The notes below the pieces were generated by a model. That model was not told the origin of the DNA and searched no databases. It was given only the letters and a program-made list of their open reading frames with translations. A stretch of DNA of 64,000 nt. It comes from Anarhynchus alexandrinus (taxonomy: Eukaryota > Chordata > Aves > Charadriiformes > Charadriidae). Below are positions 38,863-63,800 of the stretch, one piece after another. Each line of letters begins with the position of its first letter. Within the stretch, counting starts at the first letter, position 1. The translations under genes were made by a program, and so were the position numbers. Location of the stretch: assembly GCA_008711295.1 (NCBI GenBank), contig VUYV01000148.1, positions 757,441 to 821,440 of the forward strand. Direction: 5' to 3'.

Positions 38863-40370
38863 GAGAACAGGAGGAAAATCATAGCAGGGTCCTAAAACCT
38901 TGCGGGGACTCCCCGGTGCTCCTGAGTTTTTTGGGGATGTGCAGCCTACTCCCCATCCCAGGGCTGGCTCCGGCTCTGGCTCCTCTCCCTTACTCAGGGA
39001 AATATTTCGGCAGCACGACGGGATTCGCAGTTGGCGGGAGGGGAACAGCTTCCCAGCGCAGAGGAGGAGCCCCAAAAAGTTTGGAACCTGATAGACTTTC
39101 CTATTCCGGCTCCCTGGAGCCACTTGGGAAGCCCATCCTCGGCTCCGGCTGGTGTGGGGAAGAGAGCATCCCTCCTCTTTCCCCAGGGAGATGTCTTTGC
39201 TGAGCCAGGCAAAAAAAAAGTCACCGAGAGCCCCCAGAAATAATGGTGCAATTGCCAAAGTAATTATCCCGGCTGCTGTGCAAGTCCTGCCCAGTTAATG
39301 CCAACAGCGAGGTGGGGAGAGGGGGGGACACACGACAGCACACAGGTCCTGCCTTAATTAAACTCCCCCTGGCCGGTGGCTGCGGAGAGGGGTTTGTTAT
39401 TGGCTGTATTCCTGGAAAATAAATCTCTCCCGCTGTCGGGAATCTCCCTCCATCCCCTGTGATGGGGGGCAGCTCCGTGCACAGGACCGCAGAGGATGGC
39501 ATCACGGGGTGAGTGAGGATGGAAAAGCTGTCGAGTCCTCCACATCCCCTCGGGTTTGCGGTCCCTCTCCCCGTCCAAAACGTCCCACCGCGGGGACAGA
39601 GCCGTGTGTGGCGGGGACATGGCTGGAGGCATCTCAAGGGGAGCACAACTGGGATGTGCTGGGGTGGGACTGGGGTAAAAGGGTCCCGGTACTTGTTGCC
39701 AGTCAAGAGAAAACCCAAGGCACAAGAAAATTATGGGGGAGATGATGGGGAGGGGGGAAGGAGGGAGAGGAGAAAGAGAGTGGGGGAAGAGTGGGGCTGA
39801 CCTCAGTGGAGGAAAATTCCTATTTTTCACCCTTACTCCCTGCTCGGTTGCTTGAAAGGGTTGGATGCTTTAGGAAGTTCGATTTTATTTTTTTTTTTGA
39901 GCGCGTATCATTTTTTTAAGGGGAGTATGAGGTTCTTAGGAAGGTGGCAGGATCGGGGCGGGAAGGGGGGGGTGCAAGCATCCGTCAGGGCGCGGGGGTG
40001 CCCGTCCCCAGCTCTGCCTCCTCCTCACAGGTGGTTTGTGCAGCCTCACAACGCCGCATTAAAATGCAAATTTGTCCCTGCCTGCTGGGAGCAGATAGTA
40101 AAACGCTAAACAGGAAAGAGGCAGCGGAGAATAAACAGAGGGCAGCGCGAGAGGAGAGCTGGAATAGAGGCTTCTTTTTAATTATTTTTTCCTCTTTCTT
40201 TTTCCTTCAGTGAGATTTGGCTGTTTGATGAGGGGCTATTGAACGGGATCCGAAGCATTAAGGGAGGAAGGTGCTGGTTGCAGACTAGCCGGGCGCTGGG
40301 GCGCAGGTGGCCGGTGGCCCGTCCCAGCGGGTGCCACCAGCCCCTGGCACAAGGGTGGGCTGCAGCCTAA

Positions 40371-40528
40371 ATCATAGAATCATAGAATCATAGAATGGTT
40401 TAGGTTGGAAAGGACCTTGAAGATCATCGAGTTCCAACCCCCCTGCCGTAGGCAGGGACACCTCCCACCAGACCAGGCTGCCCAAGGCCACGTCCAGCCT
40501 GGCCTTGAACACCTCCAGGGATGGGGAA
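40371..40528 (-). mobile_element. CR1 LINE tail fragment
   Basis: Three ATCATAGA units at the start, GGTTTAGGTTGGAAAGGACC, and a body matching the reverse complement of the CR1 copy at 29948. It breaks off after about 160 bases near CACACCAG. The short TCATAGA array marks the 3' end. Confidence 0.93.
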
Positions 40529-40872
40529 ATCACACCAGCTCCAACTGCTCTCTTGGGGCTTTTTTTTTTTTTTAAAAATTCCGTGTCCCAACTGGTCATT
40601 CCTGATGGGAAAAAATAAAATCGCAGTAATAGGCGTGAAGAGGACCAGCTGGGGGAGGGACCCGGCACCATCAGGCTCCACTGGAGCCTTCACGGTGTTC
40701 CCGTTTTCCTGGGGTTTGTCCCCAGCGTTTTGCCTGCTGCCCCCTGGTGCATTTGCTGACAGGTTTTTAAGGGCATCAGGAGCCCGAATAAATTGTTGGT
40801 GAGCTGCTTTCCTCCTGCTCCTAATAATCAGGGGGAAGGTTTGAGAGGTGGGATGGTGGGTGATGCTCAGAG

Positions 40873-40876
<4 letters not shown>

Positions 40877-40912
<36 letters not shown>
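40877..40912. repeat. (GT)18 microsatellite
   Basis: Eighteen uninterrupted GT units. Long perfect dinucleotide tracts like this are normally polymorphic. Confidence 0.98.
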
Positions 40913-40914
<2 letters not shown>

Positions 40915-40998
40915 ATAGGGTCTGTATGTGCATACACACACCCTTGCCCATGAGCAAAGCCCTTTGCATCAACCCATACAGGGCCTACACACATACAT

Positions 40999-41165
40999 CC
41001 TTTATATATATATTTATTTTTATATATATATAAAATAAATATATATATGCACACACATATTCTATATGCATATATATACATATGTATAAAGTATAAATAT
41101 ATACATATGTATGAACTATAAATATATACATATTTATGTATCAATAAATAGATAGCTATACAGCT
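40999..41165. repeat. AT-rich low-complexity block with TATA/TACATA units
   Basis: A run of TATATA, TATTTA and CATATGTATA-like units, with several near-palindromic stretches. It lies about 90 bases after the GT array, and the two probably form one compound unstable region. Confidence 0.9.
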
Positions 41166-42432
41166 ATACGGAAGTTTTGGCTCTCTTCATTCAAAAGCGA
41201 AGCAGGTCTCGCGCCCTCCCCGCTGCTCCTCGCCACCGTCCCCACCAGCGGCGGGGAGGCAGCGATGCCGGCAGGGGTGACGTGCCTGGCTGCAGGTCCC
41301 TGGGTGGGGACGGCCACCCCTGGGACACGCGCTGGGGATGCGTGGGCATGGGAGCATCATCAGCCCCTGCAACCAGCTGGGGCTCCCCTGGTCCATGGGC
41401 ACCGCCTTCCCAAAGGCTCTGGGAGACCCAAGCCAGGTCCGTCAGCCGAAATGGGAAGCGATGGGCTGGAAAAACCGCCACTGATGTTTGGTGTCAGAGC
41501 TTGGGCCGGGCTGTAGCTGCCGAGCGCCGGGAGGAGGCGGTGGGCGAGCAGCCAGCGCTGCTGTGGGGGGAGCTGGCGGAAAGCAGGGATTAAGAAGGGG
41601 GGCAAAACCCTGGGGGAGGCTCAGCCGCGGGGACACCCCACATTGAGCCCGGCCAAGCATCCTCATCCCTGACCCCTGCGGGTCTTTGTCCCCCCACCCC
41701 GCGTCCTTCCACCTTGGCAGCCCCTGAGATGTGCTCACAGACCAGGAGTCGGGCACAATTATAAAATTTTATCATACACTTTTCTTACCTTTCCCCCCTC
41801 CTTTTCTTTTCTTTCTTTCTTTTTTTTTTTTAACAAATATTCATATATGTTAATTTAACAAGGAGGTTTGGCAGTTCCAAGCAGGGAAATCGGCTGTATT
41901 AATTTTACTGCTCGGAGCCGCTATCAGCTCAGCGGCTCATTCAGCCAGACCTGGGTCCTTCAGATAACGGGGCACAGTAAAACCTAACCGCATCAGCTGC
42001 CTGCCCTTTGAGCACATCTCAATTCCCCCATATATATATGTATATGTATATATAAAATCAGCATTGAGCTATCAGGTAAGTTTTAAGGCTGCTCGGGGGA
42101 GAAATTTTCATAGCCCAAAGTTGATAAACTCTTTAAAGAGGCTTTCAAAACACCGCATACCACCACGGGCCGCTGCTTGCCTGCCGGGGAAACTGAGGCA
42201 CGGGGGCCACCGAGGATGGGGCTGCAGCATCACCTCATCCCTGACCACCGGTCTTTGATCCGGCTGCCGAGGAGGGGAGGGTTTCGAAGAGAGGAGTCCC
42301 AAATCCCCAGCTTTGACCCCAAAGTGCTCACAGCTTAGGTGGGGATCAAAGCCAAGCCACGTCCCCAAGCAGTGTGTCCCCCCCACAGCAAGACCCCACA
42401 CCCACCAGTCCTGACCCCCCAAACGACTGGGA

Positions 42433-42490
42433 GCGCCCACCCTGGGCACCACCGCAGAGATGCGCCCACCCCGGGCACCACCGCAGAGAT
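42433..42490. repeat. Tandem duplication, period 29
   Basis: Two 29-base units (42433-42461 and 42462-42490) differ by one base (CCTGGGC versus CCCGGGC). This is a recent local duplication near the presumed end of the TMEM132E transcript. Confidence 0.9.
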
Positions 42491-42562
42491 ACGGCCCCGC
42501 ACAGTGCTGCAACACCTTTTGGTTTCGGCTTTTTGTTTCATTGTTTTTTTCTTTTCTGGTCT

Positions 42563-42568
42563 TTTATT
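42563..42568 (-). terminator. Candidate polyadenylation signal (AATAAA) for TMEM132E
   Basis: The plus strand reads TTTATT, giving AATAAA on the gene strand, about 1.5 kb after the stop. A GT-rich stretch follows about 45 bases later. A 24-base T run on the gene strand (A run 42573-42596 on plus) lies immediately upstream, so this could instead be a by-product of a low-complexity tract. Confidence 0.3.
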
Positions 42569-42572
42569 TAAG

Positions 42573-42596
42573 AAAAAAAAAAAAAAAAAAAAAAAA
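42573..42596. repeat. A24 homopolymer
   Basis: Twenty-four consecutive A bases on plus (T on the gene strand), next to the candidate polyadenylation signal. Confidence 0.95.
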
Positions 42597-44005
42597 GAGA
42601 GACACAGTGGTGGGTAACTTCTGATCCAGAAATAATCTGCTGCCAGCCTCCGCCTCCCCCCTCCAGCAGGTGATGCCGGGGGTGTCCCCATCCATCGGGT
42701 GATGCCAGGGGGGTCCCCGTCCCCACACGCTCGGTGCCCGCGGGTACCAGTGCACAGCCCAGGACCCCCAGCCCTCGCACCCGGCTTAACCACAAGGTTA
42801 ACCTGGCCGAGGAGGTGCTGCTGGGCTGGGAGATGGGGTGGTCCTGGGCTGGGGGGGGCCTCTCGGGGTGAGCCAGAGGGGCTGGGAGCTGCCGCCAGCG
42901 TGGGAGGCGTTATGTTACGGCAGTCAGAAGGCACCACGGAGGCTGAGCCTGGCTCCGGGCATCCCTGCTGGGCTGGCACTGGGGGAACTGGGCTGGCAGT
43001 GGGAGAGACGGCCCAGGTTCGGTTGTGGGTGTCCCCATCCAGGCTTGGCCCCCCCCATCCAAGGTGGTGGGAAGCCCCCTCACCACCTCCCAAGTCCCAG
43101 AGCCACAGCCCAGCACTGGTGTGGGGCAGAGACCAGGGGGTTGACCCTGGAGGTCCCAGCAGGGCTGGCGGGTGGGAACAGGAGGAGAGGGGCAAGGGCG
43201 GGCAAGCTCCCAGGCAGCAAACTTGCTGGCCACCCCCAAACTGCCCCTAACTGGGGGCCACAGCCCTTTGCAGGCAGCGGGAAGGGGGCAGAAGCAGCTG
43301 CCAACGGTCCCCAGGGGATGTGGCAAACATTACCGTTACCATCCCACAGGATCCATGGCAAAGGGAGCGGGGGCAAGCCCGGCACTTGGCGGGGGGGACG
43401 CAGCGGGTGATGGGGAGAGCGGTTCCCCGGACCCCTGGCCATGGGTTTCCAGCCCCCTTGGCAGCTGCCCTCCCCTCCTGCCTCACCCAGCATCAGTCAC
43501 AGCGTGGGGCAGCGGGGTCTAGGTGGGGGACACCCCTCCCCGCAACACCCCAACAGCTATGGGGCAGCAAACCCCCGAACCAGCACTCACCTCCAAAATT
43601 GTGCAACCGAGTGTAGCGAAGGCAGGGGGAAAGGCCTTCGGGAAGCCCCCACTCACCAACTCCTGCGTGGGGGGGGCAGGACATCTCCCTTCTTCCACCC
43701 CCTGACAGCAGGACCTGCAGCATCGTCCTGCCCCGTTCGCCGTCGGACACGCACACCGAGGTTTTGACCCCATCCATCTCCTGCCCCCCCCCAGCTCACC
43801 TCCCTCGCTGCCCCCTTGCCGCGGGCCGGCGCGTTGGGGGGGCCACACGTGTGCTGACGCCTCCCCTGGGAAAACCAGACCGCAAAGGGCAAGAAAAGAA
43901 AAAGGCGCCCAGAGGTGCCTTCCAAGGGGGTGAGGAGGACGTGAGATGTGCAGAAGGAATGCGCAAGAGAGCCAAATTTGGGTCTCCACCCCCGGGGAAG
44001 CAGCC

Positions 44006-44054
44006 GGCGTGGTGTGGCGTGGCATGGCGTGGCGTGGCGTGGCACGGCGTGGCA
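44006..44054. repeat. GGCGT pentanucleotide repeat beside the TMEM132E stop codon
   Basis: About nine imperfect five-base units (GGCGT, with GGTGT, GGCAT and GGCAC variants) lie about 40 bases beyond the stop codon, in the presumed 3' UTR. Such arrays are usually polymorphic in length. Confidence 0.85.
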
Positions 44055-44091
44055 GGTCCCTCCCTCCCGCCCCATCCCCTCTGCCCCTGCG

Positions 44092-57051
<12,960 letters not shown>

Positions 57052-57403
57052 CTGCAAAGGAGATGGAGAGTGTGGGTTAGTGCAGGACATCCTCCCCCGA
57101 GCATCTCCTGAGCCCCAGAACGGGGAGAGCAGACCCAGGCGGGAGCGGTCCAGTCCCATGGCAAGGAGGAACTGGTGAGTCAGCGTCCAGAGCACTCGCA
57201 AGGGCAGCGAGCGCCTGGCTGGGTTTCTGTCCTGCAAACAAAAAATTGCAAAAGACCTCCCCGGGACCTCAGGCATTGCTGTGCTTCCCAGCGGGTGGCT
57301 CCAGCCTCACCGAACCCACCCTTGGCATGGGATGCAGTGTCCGGCAAAGGAATGATGCTCAGGGGCTGCCCAAGGCTGGGCAAGGGTGTGTTGAAGACAT
57401 GTT

Positions 57404-57898
57404 TGTCCTGGTTTCAGCTCAGATAGGGGTAATTTTCTTCCTAGTAGCTGCTCTGGGTTGGATTTAGTGTGAGAATAACGTTGGTAGCACATACTGGTTT
57501 AGTTGTTGCTAAGTAATGCTTCTATTAAGTCAAGGACTTTTTCAGCTTCCCAGAGACAGGACAGGCTGCCCAAAGGAATATGCCATACCACAGACATCAT
57601 GCTCAGTTTATACATGGGGGTTGGCCGGGAGGCAGGAATGCGCAATCGCCGCTTGGGATGGGCCGGGCAATCAAACATCAGGTGGTGAGCAATTGTGTTG
57701 CATCACTTATTTTGCATATTCCTTTGCCATTATTATTATTTTCTCTTCCATTACTGTTCTATTAAACTGTCTTTATCTCAACCTATGAGGTCGGTTCTTT
57801 TCCCTCTTTCTCCCCCATCTCCCTGCCCTACTGGGGTTGGTGGGGAGCGAGCGAATAGCTGTATGGTTCTAGATGCTGGCTGGGGTTAAACCACAACA
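57404..57898 (+). mobile_element. Solo LTR of an avian endogenous retrovirus
   Basis: The element runs from TGTCCTGGTTTCAGC to GGGGTTAAACCACAACA, the ends typical of a widespread bird LTR group (TG...CA). It has a TATA-like TTTATAC at 57607 and an ATTAAA polyadenylation signal at 57761. No internal retroviral region or second LTR is nearby, so it is a recombined solo LTR. It is antisense to TMEM132E within intron 1. A clear target-site duplication was not visible, which suggests an old insertion or flanking change. Subfamily assignment needs a repeat library. Confidence 0.85.
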
Positions 57899-60624
57899 GC
57901 ATCCAGCCTTGGTACTGCCCCTGGGGACCCCGAAGCGCTGGGCACCCACCCCAGCACCCACGCCAAGGCACTGGCCGAAACCACACGGACCCACTCATAG
58001 AAATAGGGCACAACTGGCTGCATCCCTACTTCCAAAAGCATGGAGAAAAGGATGCTCTGTTTCTCCAAAGGTTCATTACCAAAAATTAGGCAGGTCCAGG
58101 TTAATTTTTGGTTGGCAGGTCCTGCCGAGTATCTAAGAATGAGGCTTTCCTCCCACTTTTAGCTCCCAGATCACATGGGGAAGGCGGCTGAATCGGCTCC
58201 TTTGCCCCAGACCCGCTCCATCCCCGCAGGCTGCCTGTGAGGGTGGTGTCACAGCCGGTCTGTCACCCGTCACCCACCCAGGGGTGCCACCCGCGGTCCC
58301 TGTGCGCCAAAGCTGGTCCAGCCCCAACTTCTCCAGGCATGGACATGACCCGGTGGAAAAGCAATGAAGATGACGTTGGTGCCACCTTGCGCGAACCCCG
58401 GCAGTGCCCAGGTCTGACAGCCCTTAGGAAATCCCTTTTGTCTTTCATTTTGACCATTTTGCCTTAAAAAACCAAAAAGAATAAACACCATAGAGGCAAA
58501 GCAGGCAGAGCCCCTGCGCAGGCAGCATGCAGTGCCTCTCGGCCACGCGTTCCCGGGGGACGGAGCTGCCCGAGCCCCTCGGAGGGAGCCGGCTGTCCCG
58601 CTGCCACAGCCAGCGGGCAGAGAGAAACCCCACGAAAATCATTCCGCTAAAGCAGCTGCTGCGAATAGGCGGTCGGCGTGGAGCCGGGCTGACGGCACGC
58701 GCTGCGCGAGCCTGGAAGACATCTCAAGGTCTTTGCATCCGCCAGCGGCTGCCAACGATTCCCAGGAGGCCTGGGTCCCCCCCCCGTATCTCCCCCCCCC
58801 CGTTCCCGGCGCTGATTGCAACCGCTCCCAAGCGGCTCCCGAGCAGGAGAGCCCAAATTACCCGCGTCAAGCGGCAGCGAAAGGTGCGGATGTGACGGCT
58901 CAGCTCCCGGGAACAGCTTGGTCCCCTCCCCGGCGGGGGCTTCGGAGCACGCCAGGATGCAGGGCTTTTCCCAGCTGGGAGCACGGCCACGGTCGGGCTC
59001 CCCGGGGCTGAAGGGGAAGTGGGACCCCGTAGCCCACCCGGGGAACGCTCTGCTGCGGGGGCACAGGGGAGTTAAGCAGCTTAGAGGGCTCATAAAAGGA
59101 TTAGCACTCGATACGAGGACGGGCAGCATCCGCAGCTACGCTGCCTGGGATGAAACTTGTCCGAGAGCCAGGAGGCAAATTCCCCAGGGCTGGGCAGACA
59201 CTGGGGACAGGCTGCCGGCATCACCGGGGAGGCCACTGTGCCAGCGCCGCCGTGGGCGCAGCTCCAGCGCCTGCCACGCTGACACTGCTCGCTGCCGGCT
59301 GCCGAGCCCGTCCCGCTGTGTTCCCACCTCCCGGAGAGCCAGGAGCCGCAGGAGAGGTGCTGAGCCCCAGGAAGCACCCATGGGTGCACAGAAATACCCA
59401 CCGGTAAGGGGCTTTCTGCTCCTCCGGCTGAGGGAGGTTGCTTTCTGCCACGAAACGTGAAGGTTTGCGCCCTCCCTGCACCCGGGTTGACACAGCCACA
59501 GCTGCTCCTGCCATCCCCAGCAATTAGAAAAGGGGATTTTTTATTTTTTTTTTTCTTCGAGGCGTGAGATTATTTGAAGAAAAGGATCCACCAGCTGGAG
59601 CAACACCAGCCTGAGCGCCTGGGTGAGGTGGCGGCAGGACCGACGGAGGGACGGGCAGCCAGGGAGAGGCTGCGTTTGACTCATTGAAACAGCATCAGTT
59701 GGTATCCCTTCAAAACCTCTGGGGTTTGGGGAGGGCTCGGGTCATTTCACAAAGCAAACCCACCCAAAAAACACCCGACTCGATGCCCAGCACGCCCCCG
59801 AGCGAAACCCACCCTTGGGATGGTGCAAAATGCCTGGTGTCACCGCCTGTCCCTTGGGTGGGGGGACAGGAGAGCCTCTGTGCCACCCCAGCGAGCACCC
59901 ACCCTCCTGCTGGCGAGGGGCACCCGCTGCCACCCATGACACTGGGAGGGCAAAAGCAGCCAGTTTTTTGTCTGCAATTTGCCCCCCAACCCCGACTCGT
60001 GGCACAGACCCCCAGCAACCAGCTCCTTCCTCCTTGCCACGGAGATTCTCTGATGGCAAATAAGGGTTGTGCACCGGGGGGGGGCAAGGAAAGCCCCTCT
60101 CCTCGATGCAGCCAGGCGGAGGAGATGTGCGCTGGGGACCCTGGTCGGCTCAGATAAGCCACCACGGCAATCAGCAGCTTGGTGTGGCCAAGCCCTGCTG
60201 CGGTGGGGACACCCGGGGTGGCCCCAGCGCCGAGCAGAGACCCGCACCCTTGCCGTGCCGGCTGGGGGAAGGGAGCGGGGACGAGCTGGGATGAAGATTA
60301 ATGCGACAGTCACGATTAGTTCAGCGCAGGCGGACTGCCGGCACCCAGAGAAGCTATTTCCTTCCACAGACAAAATGCATTTAAATGATGCTATAATCTG
60401 TCGCCGGGAGGGGAAGAGGACCGGCGCCTCCGTTCCTTGGCCATAAACTAATCCTGCCGGGAGAGGGTCTAACCCAGCCGCATCCAGCCCGGGGCGGGTG
60501 CCAGGACGGTGGATCACAGCCCAGGCCAAGTCTCTGCACCGCGGAGGGACGAGGGTGGGGAGGGAAGGAGAAGCGTGGCTGTAGGGATGGCTGCCGGCTT
60601 AGGCAGCAAAGAGGAAAGGGTGGA

Positions 60625-60843
60625 TAAGGATGGACGAACCAACAGAGAGAATGGAGGACAGATGGATAAATGGATGGATGGAAGGAGATAGGCAGATCAG
60701 AAGTGGCTGGACAGCCAGAGAATAGCTCTAGGGAGAAGAGGCAATGGATGGAAGGACGGCACAACAGCTCAAGAGATAGAAGGAAGACGGATGGAAGGAG
60801 AAAGGATGGATGGATGGACGGATGGAAGGATGGAAGAATGGAC
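60625..60843. repeat. GGAT tetranucleotide repeat in TMEM132E intron 1
   Basis: GGATGGAC, GGATGGAA and GGATAAAT units with interruptions over about 220 bases; the cleanest part is 60805-60843. Confidence 0.9.
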
Positions 60844-63800
60844 AGGCAAGCAAAACAGCTCAAGAGGCTCCAGTCCCCACACCGCTGTCCCCAGCCCCTG
60901 CCCTGGTTTCTAGCAGCCCCCAGGAGGGAAGGTGGCTCTCATGCCCCCCACCTCTGGCTGGGTTTGGGGGGACAGAAGGGTTAAGCCCTGGTCGCTGGCT
61001 CTGCTCTGTGGCCCGCTGCGGTTAATGGGATTTGCAGCGCCTGACCTGCATTCCCGGGTTTATTAGGCTGGCGCAGAGGGGACCATATGGTCCTTCCACC
61101 CTCGCAACTCGGTATCGCAAGCAAAAAAGCAGATCTCCATGCCTGGCCGGGGCTCCAACCAGGCCAGGGGCTGCCTGGACCCTCCCTGGGCTGAGGAGCC
61201 ACCCCAGTCCCACAGCAGGATGGGACGGGACTCCCCCGTGTCCCCTGCTTCCCACTCCACAGCAGCCCGCTGGGAGCCGGGGCGACCTGCGACCCACGGC
61301 GGGGAGAGGAGGGGAAGAGAGGGAGATGGAAACACACAACTGCCGGCGATCCCCTCGCGGAGCCCCCACATCTGCCCAGCCAGATGTGCCCCATGCCGGC
61401 CACAGCCGCGCGGCCAGATGGGCTGAGTTGTTCCTCCCCTTGCCTGCGAGGACACGCGGGGACGGGGACAGCACCCTCCAGCCCTGCCTTAAAATCAAGA
61501 CCACCCTCCCAGGCCAAGGGGTCTCCACTGCTGCAAAAAGCAGTGCCAAAAGCCCCTGTCCGTCCCCCCCACCGGTGAGCGCCCCACCGCGGGGTTTCGA
61601 TCCCCACCAGCCACCCCGCTTGGGGACACCGGGGTCGGACAGACCGATGGACACATGGGAAAAGAGGCTGAGGGACAGACTGGACATAGCTGGCGGGGGA
61701 TGCTGGCTCGTTCACCTTCCCTTCTTGCCCCAAATCCCCAGCAAACAGGACATAGGGGGACATTGAGGCTCAGCCCCTCCATCCTGCCCCCACTGCAGCC
61801 TCGCCAGCCCCATCCCCGCTCCCACCCGCCGTCCCGAGGCCGAAGACCCCCCTCCTCCTCCTCTTCCCCTTATCCAGCACCGATAGCCAGCGCTGAGCCA
61901 CAGCTTAGCCTCAGCCCCAGCTGTCTGCCATAGGGATCGCTTTAGCCACGCTCCAGGGGGGGGTCTTTATCCCAGCTTATCCCGTGGGATGCGGCGGGGG
62001 GCTCCCGGCACATATATCCCCACTTAGGAGGGGAAGAGTGTATAGGAAAAGCACTGGAGAAGAGGGAGGGGAGGTTTGTGGTCATGCCAGGAGGGTTAAA
62101 ACCTCTCGTGATGTTTACAGGCGGCACTGGGGGTTTGATACATCAATGGACCAAACGCATCGCTGAGGGAGATGCCGAAATACTGGTGATGTGAGACACC
62201 AGCCTCAGCTGCCTGGTCCCCCGCCAGGCCACCGCCACGCGCCATGGCCACAGCCCACCCCAGCTGGGCTTCCATGGTGGTCCCGCATCAGAACGAGCCG
62301 GGAAAGTCATCCACAAAGCAATGACTTGAGCTGACACGCTGAGAAAACCCTCCCTAAATACAGGGGAAGGGATGGCGGGGGAGTGGCAGGGATCTGTGTT
62401 ATCATCCTGAGCAGAGGACTTCCCGCTGGCTTCAAGCCATCTCAGGACTCCTTCGGAGGGGTTTCGGTGGTCACCGGTCACTGGGATTCAGCCACCAGCC
62501 TGGCTGCAGGACGAAAAGGCCCATGGGACTTCATCAGTGGTCCAAGACCCCAGAGAGGCGCCCTGGGACCCTGCGAACCTCCGCAGCCCCAGGCACAACT
62601 GCCATCCCATGTTCTCTGCAAACGCAAGCAAGGGGTGATGCTTCTCCCGGTCTCAGGGCTGCCGGCACCGCTAGTGCTCCCATTGTCCCTGGATCCAGCC
62701 CCATATCAGGGTGACAAGGCGATGATCCTACCCCTGAATCAGCGGGATGAGGGCAGGACATGCTGCTGCCTCAGTTTCCCCACATGGCTCAGCACCTGGA
62801 TGAGACAACGGGGTGACGCATCCGTCCAAAACACCGAGAGCCAGAGGACTACAGCAAAACCCCACAGCCCCTGAGGATGAAGCCCAGCCTGGATGGTCCT
62901 AACCGGGCCACCAGCACACACGTCCCAACTGCCGTTTCGTTTCAAGCCCTCATAGAGCCACCCCGCCCCCCTGAGCATCCCACACATCCCCAGCTGAGGC
63001 TTCAGAGCCCCGAAATCTGGCGGTCCAGGTTTTGCCTCCACAGCCATCAGGGCCAAGCACAAAGGGGAAACACAGGCAACAATGGCTCCAAATGCCAGGG
63101 ATGTCCCACACCTGGAGCTCTGACATCTGGACGTCCCAACAGCTGGATGCTCCAGCTAGAGGCAGCCCTGGCTCCCAGGGAAGGGTCAGGCTCCCACCCC
63201 ATCTCCGCACCCGTCCCAGGAACGGGCACCGCACCCATCCCTTTCCCTCCCCACCCCGCAGCACTGATCCCTGCCGTGCTACACTCCCACCCAAGAGGGG
63301 ACAGCACCTCCAAACACCCTAAAAGACAACAAAAAGGGGAAACAGAGGCCTCCACACCTTCACCTCCACCCAAAGCTCAGTCAGCCCCAACACGAGCTCC
63401 CCCCGGGCTCCGCGCTTAAACACAGCCGGGGAAAAAACCACCCAGTAATAAAACTGAAGCCGAAATTAGAAAACACAAGCAGGCCCCTCGTGGAAACCGC
63501 CGAAATGTTTCCCAGCAGCCAGAGCCTTGAAAATTGTTTTCGGCGACATAAAAGACAACAAGCTCTCCCTTCCCTCCGACGCGCCGAGAGCCTCCATCTC
63601 CAGTCCCAGCTAATTGGAACTCAATTAAGTGAATAATTGTTACAAATGTAAAACTACCTTCCCCCGGCGCGCGGCGGTGAGATGTCCCAGCTGTGGCTGC
63701 AGGGAAGGGAGGGACGCAGGGACATGGGGACGCTCCCGGCCCCCAGCTCTGCCCGTGGTCGCAGTGGTGATGGGGCTGGGGAGCCCCATGGTACCCAGGA

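Larger units (their letters stand above)
30231..40370. other. No gene recognised
   Basis: About 10 kb. An old interspersed-repeat remnant lies near 30655-30770, an AT-rich block at 33930-34130 and a candidate conserved element at 36460-36745, extended by TTAATTAATTAA-type sequence to about 37050. The NF-kappaB-like cluster is at 38710. There is one undetermined base at 33693. No supported exon. Confidence 0.55.
40529..42562. other. No gene recognised; repeat-rich stretch
   Basis: Contains the GT and AT-rich arrays, an AT-rich tract at 41755-41875 with a T run, and TATATATATG-type sequence at 42030-42057. Nothing coding was recognised. Confidence 0.6.
42563..44091 (-). other. Candidate 3' UTR of TMEM132E
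   Basis: This is the interval between the stop codon and the first AATAAA on the minus strand. It is GC-rich, has no coding signature and carries a GGCGT-type repeat directly after the stop. No other canonical AATAAA or ATTAAA was seen between the stop and 42563. The extent is inferred from that signal only; cleavage sites further downstream remain possible. Confidence 0.3.

Noticed and set aside
60381..60863. Minus-strand frame starting with a hydrophobic Ser/Pro/His run, tested as a signal peptide for exon 1
   Set aside because: The run is the translation of the GGAT microsatellite, and no donor with the required phase follows.
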